Shown here: piece after piece, positions 10,408-19,416 of the stretch | Numbering within the stretch: position 1 is the first letter of the stretch | How the letters are laid out: each line of letters begins with the position of its first letter | Source: Geothrix fuzhouensis | GTDB taxonomy: Bacteria > Acidobacteriota > Holophagae > Holophagales > Holophagaceae | Length of the DNA: 64,000 nt | Direction of reading: 5' to 3' | Assembly: GCF_024609325.1 (NCBI RefSeq) | Contig: NZ_JANHMQ010000001.1 | Span: 372,001 to 436,000, forward strand | Position numbers and translations under genes: made by a program | Notes under the pieces: generated by a model | Seen by the model: only the letters and a program-made list of their open reading frames with translations | Database searches by the model: none | What the model was told of the DNA's origin: nothing

Positions 10408-12531
10408 ATGTGCCGATTATTTCTCCTTCCTGCCACCCTGTTCGCCTGTGTGAGTCTCATGGCTGCCGATCCTGCCCAGACACCCCCCAGGGCGCCCCAG
10501 AAGGAGCATATGAGCCTCTGGCATGGCCAGAAGGTGAATGACCCCTGGTTCTGGCTGAGAGAGAAGGCCAATCCTGAAGTTGTGGCTTACCTCAATGCGG
10601 AGAATGCCTACACCGAGGCCATGACCAAGGACCTTCAGCCCTTTTCGGAGGCCCTCTACAAGGAGATGCTGGGGCGCATCAAGCAGACCGACCTGAGCGT
10701 GCCCGTGCGCCGAGGCGCCTTCTACTACTACGCTCGCACTGAGGAAGGGAAGCAGTATCCCATCCAGTGCCGCCGGGCGGCTGGGAAGGGCGGGACCTAT
10801 GACGAGAAAGCCACAGAGCAGGTCCTGTTGGATCAGAACGAACTGGCGAAGGGCCTGAAGTTCCTCAGCCTGGGTGGCATGGCGGTGAGCGATGACGACC
10901 ACACGCTGCTGTTCAGCACTGACGCGACCGGGTTTCGCCAGTACAAGCTCTTCACGAAGGATCTGGCCACGCGCAAGGTGGAAGGTCCCCTCGCCGAGCG
11001 GGTGACCTCCTTCACGTGGGCGTCGGATTCCCGCCACCTGTTCTTCGTCACCGAAGACGATGTCACGAAGCGCTCCAATCAGCTCTGGCGGTTGGATCTC
11101 AAGGAGGGCAAGCCGGAGCTGGTGTTCGAGGAAAAGGATGAGCTCTACCGGCTTGGGGTGGGCCGCACCAAGGACCGCAAATACATCTTGGTAGAGAGTC
11201 AGTCCACAGACACCTGGGAGACCCGGTACCTGGAAGCCTCCAAGCCAGCTGGAACCTTCAAGGTGCTGCTGCCCCGCGAGAAGGGCCACAAGTACGAACT
11301 GGAGCATCGAGAGGGGACTTTCTACATCCGCACCAACAAGGGCGCCAAGAATTTCCGCCTGGTTACGGCGCCTGAAGCCACCCCGGATCCAAAACATTGG
11401 AAGACGTTCATTCCCCATCGGGCCGATGTGCTGATCGAGGGCCTGGAACCCTTCCAGAACTTCCTGGTGGTGGCTGAGAAGCGCGAGGGCCTGGACCGGT
11501 TCCGCATCCAGGACATCCACACCGGCGCCTGGAAGGATGTCACCTTCCCCGAGAGCGTCTACGCCGCCTTCCCCGGTGGTACCCCCGAGTACACCTCCAG
11601 GGCCTTCCGGTTCTCCTACCAGTCCATGGTGACGCCCCAGAGCGTGTACGACTGCGATATGGCCACCGGGAAGCAGACCCTGCTCAAGGAAACCGAGGTG
11701 CTCGGCGGCTATGACAAGACCCAGTACGTCACTGAACGCCTCTGGGCTACGGCCAGGGATGGCGTGAAGGTGCCCCTCTCAGTGGTGTACAAGAAGGGCT
11801 TGAAGCGGAATGGCAGCGCGCCCCTCTTCCTGTATGCCTATGGCTCCTATGGCTTCGGCATGCCCGCCAGCTTCTCCATCCCCCGTCTCAGCCTGCTGGA
11901 TCGGGGTATGGTCTACGTCATCACGCACATCCGGGGTGGCAACGAAATGGGCGAGGCCTGGCATGACGACGGCATGCTCATGAAGAAGATGAACACCTTT
12001 ACCGATTTCATCGACTCCGCCGACTACCTGGTGAAGGAGAAGTGGACGAGCAAGGATCGCCTGGTCATCGAGGGCGGCAGCGCCGGCGGTCTGCTCATGG
12101 GCGCCGTCACCAACCTGCGGCCCGACTTGTTCAAGGCCGTGCATAGCGCCGTACCCTTCGTGGACGTGATGAACACCATGATGGATGCCAGCCTGCCGCT
12201 GACGGTGGGCGAGTATCTGGAGTGGGGGAATCCCAACGAGAAGGCGGCCTTCGACTACATGCGGGCCTACAGCCCCTACGACAACCTGGCGAAGCAGGCC
12301 TATCCGGCCATCCTCGTCACCACCAGCTTCAACGACAGCCAGGTGATGTACTGGGAACCCGCAAAGTACGTCGCCAAATTGCGCACTCTCAAGACCGATA
12401 CCAACCCCCTGCTCCTGAAGATCAAGATGGATCCCGCCGGCCATGGCGGTGCCTCCGGTCGCTACGATGCGCTGAAGGACAAGGCCTTCGAAACAGCGTG
12501 GATGCTGAAGCAGGTTGGGATCACCAAGTAG
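10408..12531 (+). CDS. ptrB: Oligopeptidase B-like serine peptidase (S9A), exported
   Basis: A prolyl-oligopeptidase-family enzyme (707 residues) that cleaves short peptides, in this subfamily typically after basic residues. The N-terminal part (HGQKVNDPWFWLRE onward) forms the seven-bladed propeller that limits substrate size. The alpha/beta-hydrolase domain holds the triad S558 (GGSAGG), D643 (FNDSQVMYWEP) and H679 (AGHGGASGRYD); the last two motifs are diagnostic of oligopeptidase B rather than prolyl oligopeptidase. Unlike the cytosolic E. coli enzyme it begins with a probable signal peptide (MCRLFLLPATLFACVSLMA), so a periplasmic or surface location is inferred. A lipobox ending at Cys14 is a weaker alternative. 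The start at 10408 follows GAGGT; the frame extends upstream only into the hppA terminator. Confidence 0.88.
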   Translation: MCRLFLLPATLFACVSLMAADPAQTPPRAPQKEHMSLWHGQKVNDPWFWLREKANPEVVAYLNAENAYTEAMTKDLQPFSEALYKEMLGRIKQTDLSVPVRRGAFYYYARTEEGKQYPIQCRRAAGKGGTYDEKATEQVLLDQNELAKGLKFLSLGGMAVSDDDHTLLFSTDATGFRQYKLFTKDLATRKVEGPLAERVTSFTWASDSRHLFFVTEDDVTKRSNQLWRLDLKEGKPELVFEEKDELYRLGVGRTKDRKYILVESQSTDTWETRYLEASKPAGTFKVLLPREKGHKYELEHREGTFYIRTNKGAKNFRLVTAPEATPDPKHWKTFIPHRADVLIEGLEPFQNFLVVAEKREGLDRFRIQDIHTGAWKDVTFPESVYAAFPGGTPEYTSRAFRFSYQSMVTPQSVYDCDMATGKQTLLKETEVLGGYDKTQYVTERLWATARDGVKVPLSVVYKKGLKRNGSAPLFLYAYGSYGFGMPASFSIPRLSLLDRGMVYVITHIRGGNEMGEAWHDDGMLMKKMNTFTDFIDSADYLVKEKWTSKDRLVIEGGSAGGLLMGAVTNLRPDLFKAVHSAVPFVDVMNTMMDASLPLTVGEYLEWGNPNEKAAFDYMRAYSPYDNLAKQAYPAILVTTSFNDSQVMYWEPAKYVAKLRTLKTDTNPLLLKIKMDPAGHGGASGRYDALKDKAFETAWMLKQVGITK

Positions 12532-12541
12532 TCGTTCCTGG

Positions 12542-12571
12542 CTCCAAAGGGCGCTGGGGCGCCCTTTGGAG
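12542..12571 (+). terminator. Stem-loop after ptrB, terminator-like
   Basis: Perfect 13-bp stem CTCCAAAGGGCGC / GCGCCCTTTGGAG with a TGGG loop, 10 bp past the ptrB stop. There is no T-run on the plus strand, so it may act as an mRNA 3' end or attenuator rather than a classical terminator. Confidence 0.5.
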
Positions 12572-12592
12572 ATCGCTGAATCATGGAGGTGG

Positions 12593-13024
12593 ATGGTGGT
12601 CGAGCCGATTCCTGCGGGGTACCACACGGTCACGCCTTACCTGGTCGTCGCGGACGGGGAGGCGTTCCTGACCTTCCTCCGGGCGGCCTTCCAGGGGGAG
12701 GAACTGAGCCGCACTGTCCGCCCCGATGGGTCGATCGCCAATGCGGAGATCCGCATGGGTGATTCCATGGTGATGGTGGCCCAGGCCAAGGAGCCCTGGA
12801 AGCCCATGCCTACAGGTTTCTATCTCTATGTGCCCGATACCGACGCCACCTATGCGGCCGCCTTGGCGGCCGGTGGGGCCTCACTCCTGGAACCTTCGGA
12901 CCAGTTCTATGGGGACCGCAACGCTGGAGTGCAGGATCCCTGGGGCAACAACTGGTGGATCGCCACCCACATCGAGGATGTGGACGAGGCCGAGATCCAG
13001 CGGCGGATGGCGGCCCGGGGTTGA
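12593..13024 (+). CDS. VOC-superfamily protein, PhnB/glyoxalase-like
   Basis: A 143-residue protein of the vicinal oxygen chelate fold (paired beta-alpha-beta-beta-beta modules). It opens with IPAGYHTVTPYLVVADGEAF and closes with FYGDRNAGVQDPWGNNWWIAT, both standard in PhnB-type VOC proteins; the final Asp-Pro-Trp-Gly strand is the most conserved part. Such proteins range from antibiotic-binding to metal-dependent enzymes, so no reaction is assigned. The start at 12593 has GGAGGTGG directly adjacent; the neighbouring in-frame GTG at 12596 is better spaced and would shorten the protein by one residue. It may be expressed separately from ptrB because a stem-loop lies between them. Confidence 0.8.
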   Translation: MVVEPIPAGYHTVTPYLVVADGEAFLTFLRAAFQGEELSRTVRPDGSIANAEIRMGDSMVMVAQAKEPWKPMPTGFYLYVPDTDATYAAALAAGGASLLEPSDQFYGDRNAGVQDPWGNNWWIATHIEDVDEAEIQRRMAARG

Positions 13025-13094
13025 GTCCCGGGCCCAGTCCCGGGACAATGGACAAGCGCGGCCTTCCGCCGCGCTTTGTCATGTCTGGGAAATC

Positions 13095-14663
13095 ATGGTT
13101 CTTATTGAAGAAATCCAGCGGCGGCGCACCTTCGCCATCATCAGCCATCCCGACGCCGGCAAGACCACGCTGACGGAGAAACTGCTGCTCTACGGCGGCG
13201 CCATCGACCGGGCCGGCTCCGTGAAGGCCCGGGAGGGCGGCGCGGCGGCCCACTCGGACTGGATGAGCATCGAACAGGAGCGTGGCATCAGCGTCACCTC
13301 GGCGGCCATGCAGTTCGAGTACCTGGGCCGGGCCATCAACCTGCTCGACACGCCGGGTCACCAGGATTTCAGCGAGGACACCTATCGGGCCCTCACAGCG
13401 GCGGATTCGGTCGTGATGCTCCTGGACTGTGCCAAGGGTGTGGAAGAGCAGACCAAGAAGCTCTTCCGCGTGGCCAGCGAGCGCAAGCTCCCCATCTTCA
13501 CCTTCGTGAACAAGCTCGACCGCCCCGGCCGTGAGCCCGTGGAGCTCATCGACGAAGTGGAGGAGCTCTTCGGCCTCCACGCCGTGCCTATGACTTGGCC
13601 CATTGGATCCGGCACCGACTTCAAGGGCGTGTACGTGCGCGCCACGGGGCAGATCCAGGTGTTCGAGCGCGCCAAAGCGGGCCGGAAGGCCCGGGTGGCC
13701 GGGCAGGGTGGGCTGGACGATCCCGAGATCGCGGCCCTGCTGACCCCGGCTGAGCTGCAGCAGCTCAAGGACGATGTGGACCTCATGAACCACGTGCTGC
13801 CCGCCTTTGACCGGGAGGCTTTCCTGCGCGGCGAGCAGTCGCCCATGTTCTTCGGCTCGGCCGTGAACAACTTCGGCGTGGCCGAGTTCCTGGAGGAATT
13901 CCTGGAACTGGCGCCCTCGCCCGGCCCGCGCCCTCTCATGAAGGGCGGCGAGGTGGACCCCGAACAGCCCTTCACGGCCTTCGTGTTCAAGGTTCAGGCC
14001 AACATGAACAAGGCTCATCGCGACCGCGTGGCCTTCGCGCGCATCGTGTCCGGGCGGTTCGAGCGGGGCATGGACGCCCTCCACGTGCGCGAGAAGAAAT
14101 CCATCAAGCTGAACTACCCCCACATGTTTTTCGGGCGGGAGCGGCAGATTGTGGACGAGGCCTATCCTGGCGACATCCTGGGACTCATCAACCCCGGCCT
14201 CTTCCGCATCGGGGACGTGCTCAGCGCCGCGGGGCCCATCGAGTTCCATGCGGTGCCGCGCTTCTCGCCCGAGCAGTTCGCCTCGGTGCGCTTGGCGGAT
14301 CCTGGTGCTCGCAAGGGTTTTCTCAAGGGCCTAAGCCAGATCGCGGAAGAGGGTGTGGTGCAGGTCTTCTGGCCCAAGGGCGGGGCACCTTTGCCCATCC
14401 TTGGCGCCATCGGCCGCCTCCAGTTCGAGGTGCTCCAGCACCGCCTGAAGGAGGAGTACGCCAGCCCCGTGCTCCTGGAGCCCCGCGCCTTCCAGATGGC
14501 GCGCTGGATCGAGGGCGGCTGGCCCGAACCCAGCCGGTTCTGGGGCGAGCTGGTGGAAGACACCGAGGGCAACCCCGCCATCCTCTTCGAGAACGACTGG
14601 CAGCGAAGGACCACAGCGGAGAAGTCACCAGATCTGAGGTTCCTCGAACATCCAGCCAAATAG
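13095..14663 (+). CDS. prfC: Peptide chain release factor 3
   Basis: GTPase (522 residues) that recycles RF1/RF2 from the ribosome after termination. G-domain motifs: SHPDAGKTTLTE (P-loop) near residue 18, the switch segment QERGISVTSAAM, DTPGHQDF (G3), NKLDR (G4), then domain II/III sequences ending with the RF3-specific LQFEVLQHRLKEEY and an ARWIEGG segment. Length and order match RF3 and not EF-G (about 690 residues). The start MVLIEEI at 13095 matches the usual N-terminus; a second stem-loop (13051-13080) sits just upstream and the ribosome-binding site is weak (GGGA). It converges on fba with a shared bidirectional terminator. Confidence 0.95.
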   Translation: MVLIEEIQRRRTFAIISHPDAGKTTLTEKLLLYGGAIDRAGSVKAREGGAAAHSDWMSIEQERGISVTSAAMQFEYLGRAINLLDTPGHQDFSEDTYRALTAADSVVMLLDCAKGVEEQTKKLFRVASERKLPIFTFVNKLDRPGREPVELIDEVEELFGLHAVPMTWPIGSGTDFKGVYVRATGQIQVFERAKAGRKARVAGQGGLDDPEIAALLTPAELQQLKDDVDLMNHVLPAFDREAFLRGEQSPMFFGSAVNNFGVAEFLEEFLELAPSPGPRPLMKGGEVDPEQPFTAFVFKVQANMNKAHRDRVAFARIVSGRFERGMDALHVREKKSIKLNYPHMFFGRERQIVDEAYPGDILGLINPGLFRIGDVLSAAGPIEFHAVPRFSPEQFASVRLADPGARKGFLKGLSQIAEEGVVQVFWPKGGAPLPILGAIGRLQFEVLQHRLKEEYASPVLLEPRAFQMARWIEGGWPEPSRFWGELVEDTEGNPAILFENDWQRRTTAEKSPDLRFLEHPAK

Positions 14664-14689
14664 AAAAACGGCGCGAAAGCGCCGTTTTT
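14664..14689. terminator. Bidirectional terminator between prfC and fba
   Basis: AAAAACGGCGC / GCGCCGTTTTT, a perfect 11-bp stem with a GAAA tetraloop. A-run on the left and T-run on the right serve both converging genes; it starts at the base after the prfC stop codon. Confidence 0.9.
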
Positions 14690-14721
14690 CCTATCTCGGA
14701 ACGCGAAGCGTTCCGAGCCGA

Positions 14722-15642
14722 TTACGCCTTCTTGTAGAAATCCATCACCGCATGCAGCAACTCGATAGCCTCGGCCTTCGGCCGCTGGAAGGCGTTGCGG
14801 CCCATGATGGAACCAAACGCGCCGCCCGCCGCGATCTCAGCCACTTCCTTCAGGACCTCCTCGGTGCCCTTGGCCTCGCCACCGCTGAAGATGACGATGC
14901 GGCGGCCGTTGAAGGCACTCTGCACCACGTGGGCGATGCGGTCCTTCAGGGTGGCGGTGGGGATGGCGTACTTCTCGTAGACCTTCTTGGCCTCGGCCTG
15001 CTCCACGTGATCCTTGGGCGGCTTCACCTTGATGATGTGGGCACCGAGCTGGGCAGCGGTGTGGGCGGCATAGGCCACCACGTCCACGGCGGTCTCGCCT
15101 TCCTTGCTGAGCCCCGCGCCTCGCGGATAGGCCCAGAGCACGGTGGGCAGGCCCACGGCCTTAGCCTCGAGGATCAGTTCGCGCAGGTCTTCGTACTGGA
15201 TGTTGCGGTCGCCGCTGCCGGGATAGATGGTGTAGCCAATGGCGGCACAGCCCAGGCGCAGGGCGTCTTCCACGCTGCCGGTGATGGCGCTGCAGGGCTC
15301 GTTGCCCTTGCTCAGGCTGTCGCTGTTGTTGAGTTTGAGAATGAGCGGGATGTCTCCGGCATAGTCCGACGCCACGTGTTCGATGAAGCCGAGCGGGGCC
15401 GCGTAGGCATTGCAGCCGGCCTCGATGGCCAGCTCCACGTGGTAGCGGGGGTCGTAGCCGCCGGGGTTCGGCGCGAAGCTGCGGGCGGGGCCATGCTCGA
15501 ACCCCTGGTCCACGGGCAGGATCACGAACTTGCCAGTACCGGCGAGGCGGCCCGTGTTCATGATGCGGGCAAGGTTGGCCTTCACGCCGGGGTTTTCAGA
15601 GCTGTACCAGGACAGGATCTCGCGGACTTTCGCTGTAGCCAT
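14722..15642 (-). CDS. fbaB: Fructose-bisphosphate aldolase, class I (DhnA/FbaB type)
   Basis: Interconverts fructose 1,6-bisphosphate with dihydroxyacetone phosphate and glyceraldehyde 3-phosphate through a lysine Schiff base. The 306 residues match the archaeal-type/DhnA class I aldolase: GKFVILPVDQGFEHGP near the N-terminus, LILKLNNSDSL, GYTIYPGSGDRNIQYEDL, LWAYPRGAG, the HIIKVKPP strand with the probable Schiff-base Lys, and RRIVIFSGGEAKG for the phosphate-binding end. The start at 15642 (MATAKV) follows GAGGTGA; an ATG eight codons earlier lacks a good site. It is preceded on the same strand by hbd at 73 bp, so an operon is possible but not certain. Together with gap and pyk in this window it supplies lower glycolysis. 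Confidence 0.92.
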   Translation of the reverse strand: MATAKVREILSWYSSENPGVKANLARIMNTGRLAGTGKFVILPVDQGFEHGPARSFAPNPGGYDPRYHVELAIEAGCNAYAAPLGFIEHVASDYAGDIPLILKLNNSDSLSKGNEPCSAITGSVEDALRLGCAAIGYTIYPGSGDRNIQYEDLRELILEAKAVGLPTVLWAYPRGAGLSKEGETAVDVVAYAAHTAAQLGAHIIKVKPPKDHVEQAEAKKVYEKYAIPTATLKDRIAHVVQSAFNGRRIVIFSGGEAKGTEEVLKEVAEIAAGGAFGSIMGRNAFQRPKAEAIELLHAVMDFYKKA

Positions 15643-15714
15643 GACTTCACCTCGCAAGGAATACAAACAGCCATTCTACCTGGGGAGGGCTGGAAACGGC
15701 CCGTCAGGCTCGTT

Positions 15715-16572
15715 TCAGGCCTTACTGTAGTCGTAGAAGCCGCGCCCGCTCTTCTTGCCAAGCCAGCCGGCATCCACGTATTTGATGAGCAGGGGACAGG
15801 GGCGGTACTTGGGATCACCCAGGCCCTCATGCAGCACGTTGAGGATAAACAGGCAGGTGTCCAGGCCGATGAAATCCGCCAGGGTGAGCGGGCCCATGGG
15901 GTGGTTCATGCCGAGCTTCATGATGCCGTCGATGCTCTCCACGGAGGCGACGCCTTCGTAGAGGGCGTAGATGGCCTCGTTGATCATGGGCAGCAGCACG
16001 CGGTTGCTGACGAAGCCAGGGAAGTCGTTGCAGTGGATGGGGGTCTTGCCCAGCTTCTTCGACAGCTGCATCACCGCGTCGAAGGTGGCCTCGCCCGTGG
16101 CCAGGCCGCGGATGACCTCGATGAGCTGCATCACCGGAACCGGGTTCATGAAGTGCATGCCGATGAAGGCCTCGGGGCGCTTGGTGACCGCGGCCAGTTT
16201 GGTGATGGAGATGCTGCTGGTGTTGCTGGCCAGGATCGCGCCGGGCTTGCAGACCTTGTCGAGGGTCTCAAAGATCTGCTTCTTGACCTCCCACTTTTCG
16301 GTGGCGGCCTCGATGACGATGTCGCAGGCGGCGAGTTCCTCAAGCTTGGTGGTGGTGCGGACCCGGCCCAGGACGGCGGTCTTCTCCTCGGCCGTCATCT
16401 TGCCCTTGTCCACGCCCCGCTGGAGGTTCTTGTCGATGGTGGCCACGCCCTTGGCGGCGAAGGCCTCGCTGATGTCCTGCATCAGCACACTGAAGCCCGC
16501 CTGGGCGAAGACATGGGCGATGCCGTTGCCCATCTGGCCCGCGCCGATGACGCCGATGTTCTGGATGCTCAT
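15715..16572 (-). CDS. hbd: 3-hydroxybutyryl-CoA dehydrogenase
   Basis: NAD(P)-dependent oxidation/reduction of 3-hydroxyacyl-CoA and acetoacetyl-CoA. The 285-residue length is that of the single-function short-chain enzyme. Visible: Rossmann motif [19 protein letters not shown], acidic residue after the second strand (LMQDIS), the [12 protein letters not shown] loop, the catalytic His-Glu region [35 protein letters not shown], and [17 protein letters not shown] with the C-terminal dimerisation part ending in KSGRGFYDY. With crotonase (27270-28046) and acyl-CoA dehydrogenase (30736-31875), also here though not contiguous, it could run a butyryl-CoA cycle for fermentation or for beta-oxidation. 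Confidence 0.94.
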   Translation of the reverse strand: MSIQNIGVIGAGQMGNGIAHVFAQAGFSVLMQDISEAFAAKGVATIDKNLQRGVDKGKMTAEEKTAVLGRVRTTTKLEELAACDIVIEAATEKWEVKKQIFETLDKVCKPGAILASNTSSISITKLAAVTKRPEAFIGMHFMNPVPVMQLIEVIRGLATGEATFDAVMQLSKKLGKTPIHCNDFPGFVSNRVLLPMINEAIYALYEGVASVESIDGIMKLGMNHPMGPLTLADFIGLDTCLFILNVLHEGLGDPKYRPCPLLIKYVDAGWLGKKSGRGFYDYSKA

Positions 16573-16715
16573 AACGACCTCTCCATTGGAAATGGTGAAC
16601 AGGGGGATGTGTGTGATGGGGCTTCAAAGCCCTTGCCGGGAGAGGTCTCGCGTATCCGCAGAGCGGATACCAAGATTGGGAATCCTCCAACCCCCAATCA
16701 TAGCGGAGGACGGGG

Positions 16716-17403
16716 TCACCAGCCTGCGAGGAGACCTGGCAGGTCCCGGATGGATTCGAGCACGGGGAAGGGGGCTTCCACCGGACTGGGGACCACCTCG
16801 TGCGCCCAGGTCAGATGGTACGGGATGTGGATGGCCCGGCCACCCAGGGCCAGCACGGGGAGGATGTCGGACTTCACGGAGTTGCCCACCATCGTGAAGG
16901 CGCCGGGCCGGATGCCGTGGCGCTGGGAGCACGGCGAGGTAGGCGGCCTCATCCTTCTCCGAAACGATCTCCACCTTCGAGAAGTGGCCGCCCAGGCCCG
17001 ATTTCACCAGCTTCGTCTCCTGGTCGAACAGGTCGCCCTTGGTGATCACCATGAGGTCGAAGGTCTCCGCCAGCTCTGCCAGCACCTCGGTCACGCCGGG
17101 CAGGGGCTCCACGGGCTTGTCCAGCATGGCCTTGCCCAGCTCAAGCACCTGCCTGAGACCGGCACCGTCGAGCCGGTTCTCGGTGAGTTCCAGGGCCGTT
17201 TCGAGCATCGAGAGGGTGAACCCCTTGATGCCATAGCCATAGCTTCGGAGGTTGCGCATCTCCGTGTCATGGAGGCGCGCATCGATCCACGCATCGTCGT
17301 GGAAGGGACGCAGCAGCGCCCGGAAGGCCTCTTGGGTCTCCGCATAATGGGTTTCGTTGTGCCAGAGGGTGTCATCGGCGTCGAAAGCAAGGGTGGGGCG
17401 CAT
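16716..17403 (-). pseudogene. HAD-family hydrolase interrupted by a frameshift
   Basis: The first frame (17403 downward) encodes motif I DADDTLW, a helical cap and motif II VITKGD up to EKDEAAYLAVL. The rest of the enzyme, including motif III MVGNSVKSD and the ending AIHIPYHLTWAHE, continues in another frame to a stop at 16716. Deleting one C from the CCC at 16925-16927 (GGG on the plus strand) joins the two as VLQRHGIRPGAFTMVGNS and restores a normal HAD phosphatase of about 228 residues. This may be a true recent inactivation or a sequencing error in a short homopolymer; both halves are otherwise intact. Without repair the first frame would read on to about 16624 as non-homologous sequence. 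Predicted role of the intact form: a small-molecule phosphatase, substrate unknown. Confidence 0.85.
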
Positions 17404-17456
17404 GGCGGTCCTGTTGTCAGGTTCCCAGCCTACAATGAAGGATTCCCGAGGATTCC

Positions 17457-17813
17457 ATGGCTGCTTCCAAGACCCGCACCGACTGGGCCCTCCTCCTGCT
17501 TCGCCTGGCCGTGGGCGGCATGGCAGTGGTGCAGGGTTTCGAGGTGCTTCGCCGCGCCCACGGGGCCATCAGCATGGCCCACGCCTCCACCTGGGGCTTG
17601 GCCCTGGGCGAGCTGGCCTGCGGCGCCCTGATCCTCCTCGGCATCTGGGTGCCCTTGGCCGGTGGCCTTCTTGTGGCCGTGCTGGGCTGGCCCCTGGTGC
17701 ATGGTTGGATCCACGGCGCTGGCCCGCTGGCTAACCTTCCAGCCCTCTTCCGTCTGCTCGTGGGCCTGGCCTGCGCCGTGGGCGGCGGGGGCAAGTGGGC
17801 CCTGGAGAAGTAG
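17457..17813 (+). CDS. Small DoxX-like membrane protein
   Basis: A 118-residue protein with about four hydrophobic helices: WALLLLRLAVGGMAVVQG, LALGELACGALILLGIWVPLA, GGLLVAVLGWPLVHGW and LFRLLVGLACAVGG. The layout resembles the DoxX/DoxD superfamily of small membrane proteins, whose functions are mostly unknown. The ATG at 17457 is divergent from the HAD gene, and the stop is 2 bp before the next gene, so it is probably co-transcribed with the exonuclease. No catalytic residues can be named; family assignment is moderate. Confidence 0.6.
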   Translation: MAASKTRTDWALLLLRLAVGGMAVVQGFEVLRRAHGAISMAHASTWGLALGELACGALILLGIWVPLAGGLLVAVLGWPLVHGWIHGAGPLANLPALFRLLVGLACAVGGGGKWALEK

Positions 17814-17815
17814 CC

Positions 17816-18631
17816 ATGCTGCGCCCCCCACATCCTCTGATCTTCGCTTTCGACGCCGAATGGGTGCCGGATCCCGCCACGGGGCGGCGGGTGCTTGATC
17901 TACCGAAGGAGATGTCGGATGAGGAGGTGACCGAGCGCCTTTGGGCCTACGGGGGCGCCACGGAGGCGGAGCCCCGGCCCTACCTCAAGACCATTCTTTG
18001 CCGCGTGGTGTCCATCGCGGCGGTGATCCGCATGGTGAAGCACGGCGAGGTGCACCACAAGCTGTTCGCTCTTCCGGAAACGCCGGAGGCGCTTCCGGAG
18101 GATGACCTTCTCCGCCGCTTCCTGGTGGCCCTCGGGGACCGGAAGCCCCAGTTGGTGGGCTTCAACTCCCGGGACGCCGATATGCCCATCCTCGTGCAGC
18201 GCGCCATGGTCCATCGCCTGTCCATCCCGGGCCTGGGTCGCAGCGCGGAGAAGTGGGCACCCGGCGACTTCTTCGACCGCTACGGCAACCAGCACATTGA
18301 TCTTCGTGAGATCACCGGCGCCTGGGGCAAGGCCTCGTCCACCCTGCATGAGCTGGCCACGGCCTGCGGCATTCCCGGCAAGCTGGGCACCGACGGCAAG
18401 AGCGTCATCGACCTCTGGCGGGCCGGAGACATCGCCGGCATTGTCCGCTACAACCAGTTCGACGCCCTCACCACCTTCCTGGTGTGGCTGCGGGCCATGA
18501 CGCTCTCGGGCCACCTGACGCCCGAGCAGATGGAGGCCGAGGAGGCTCAGATCCGCGCCCTGGTCCAGCAGAAGATGACCACGGATCCAGTCTTCGGGCT
18601 GTTTCTCGACGGATGGACGCGACTGTCCTGA
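17816..18631 (+). CDS. Predicted 3'-5' exonuclease related to the PolB exonuclease domain
   Basis: A 271-residue DEDD-type nuclease. The three metal-binding motifs are visible: FAFDAEWV near residue 12 (Asp and Glu), [13 protein letters not shown] about residue 115, and [11 protein letters not shown] about residue 210 (Tyr and Asp), the set typical of stand-alone proteins similar to the proofreading domain of DNA polymerase B (Pfam DNA_pol_B_exo2). The [14 protein letters not shown] and [17 protein letters not shown] segments also belong to this family. The start at 17816 is two bases after the stop of the preceding small membrane protein; a GTG/ATG seven codons upstream would overlap that gene. 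Biological role (repair, RNA or DNA turnover) is not established. Confidence 0.82.
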   Translation: MLRPPHPLIFAFDAEWVPDPATGRRVLDLPKEMSDEEVTERLWAYGGATEAEPRPYLKTILCRVVSIAAVIRMVKHGEVHHKLFALPETPEALPEDDLLRRFLVALGDRKPQLVGFNSRDADMPILVQRAMVHRLSIPGLGRSAEKWAPGDFFDRYGNQHIDLREITGAWGKASSTLHELATACGIPGKLGTDGKSVIDLWRAGDIAGIVRYNQFDALTTFLVWLRAMTLSGHLTPEQMEAEEAQIRALVQQKMTTDPVFGLFLDGWTRLS

Positions 18632-18716
18632 CCGCCGGTACTTGAATCCGCCTCGGAGGCGGCTAGACTGGGCCCGATCTTCCGGTCATAGCCTGTTTCT
18701 TCCCAAAGGGGGCATT

Positions 18717-19394
18717 GTGAGCAAGCGTCTGGTTGCAGAATTTTTCGGAACCCTCTGGTTGGTGTTGGGCGGTTGCGGCAGCGCCGTGCTGGCCGCAACC
18801 TTCCCGGGCGTGGGCATCGGCTTCCTCGGTGTCGCCTTGGCCTTCGGGCTCACCGTGCTGACCATGGCCTTCGCCATCGGTCCCATCTCGGGCTGCCACC
18901 TCAACCCGGCCGTGACCCTAGGGCTGGCGGTGGGCGGGCGCTTCCCCTACAAGGACGTGGCCGGCTACTGGCTGGCTCAGGTGCTGGGGGCCGTGGCTGC
19001 GTCCCTGATCCTCTACGTCATCGCCACAGGCAACGGTTCCTCCATTGGCGGCTTCGCGGCCAACGGGTACGCGGACCACTCCCCGGGCAAGTACGGGCTG
19101 GGTGCGGCCTTCCTGACGGAAGTGGTGATGACCTTCTTCTTCTTGATGGTGATCCTGGGCAGCACCGCCAAGAAAGCCGCCGCGGGTTTCGCCCCCATCG
19201 CCATCGGCCTCTGCCTCACCCTTATCCATCTCATCAGCATCCCGGTCACGAACACGTCCGTGAACCCCGCCCGCAGCACGGGTCCGGCCCTGTTCGTGGG
19301 CGGCTGGGGCCTCGGGCAGCTCTGGCTCTTCTGGGTGGCGCCGCTGCTCGGTGCCGCCCTGGCTGGCCTGCTGTTCCCGAAAATGGAGGAGTGA
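18717..19394 (+). CDS. aqpZ: Aquaporin Z
   Basis: Inner-membrane water channel (225 residues, six helices and two half-helices). Closely follows E. coli Aqp[22 protein letters not shown] at the N-terminus, the first NPA box in [33 protein letters not shown], and the second box in [12 protein letters not shown] with the selectivity Arg. The start is taken as GTG at 18717 (VSKRLVAEF), with AAAGGGGG just upstream; the frame is open for 25 more codons but those do not resemble the family. The first pore loop reads GPISGCH rather than GHISGGH, a minor change. It stands alone between unrelated genes; role in osmotic adjustment. Confidence 0.94.
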   Translation: MSKRLVAEFFGTLWLVLGGCGSAVLAATFPGVGIGFLGVALAFGLTVLTMAFAIGPISGCHLNPAVTLGLAVGGRFPYKDVAGYWLAQVLGAVAASLILYVIATGNGSSIGGFAANGYADHSPGKYGLGAAFLTEVVMTFFFLMVILGSTAKKAAAGFAPIAIGLCLTLIHLISIPVTNTSVNPARSTGPALFVGGWGLGQLWLFWVAPLLGAALAGLLFPKMEE

Positions 19395-19416
19395 GGGCCG
19401 GCCTTCCTTCAGCGGC

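Noticed and set aside
13025-13080. Two stem-loops upstream of prfC considered as a riboswitch or frameshift control
   Set aside because: GTCCCGGG/CCCGGGAC and the GC-rich stem at 13051-13080 match no riboswitch known to me, and the programmed frameshift of release factors concerns prfB, not prfC. Most likely a weak terminator of the VOC gene.
14752-17631. A 959-codon open frame on the plus strand crossing fba, hbd and the HAD gene
   Set aside because: It is antisense to three recognisable genes, spans their boundaries and the intergenic gaps, and its translation is rich in Gly, His and Val without domains. Such frames arise from GC-rich third positions of real genes.
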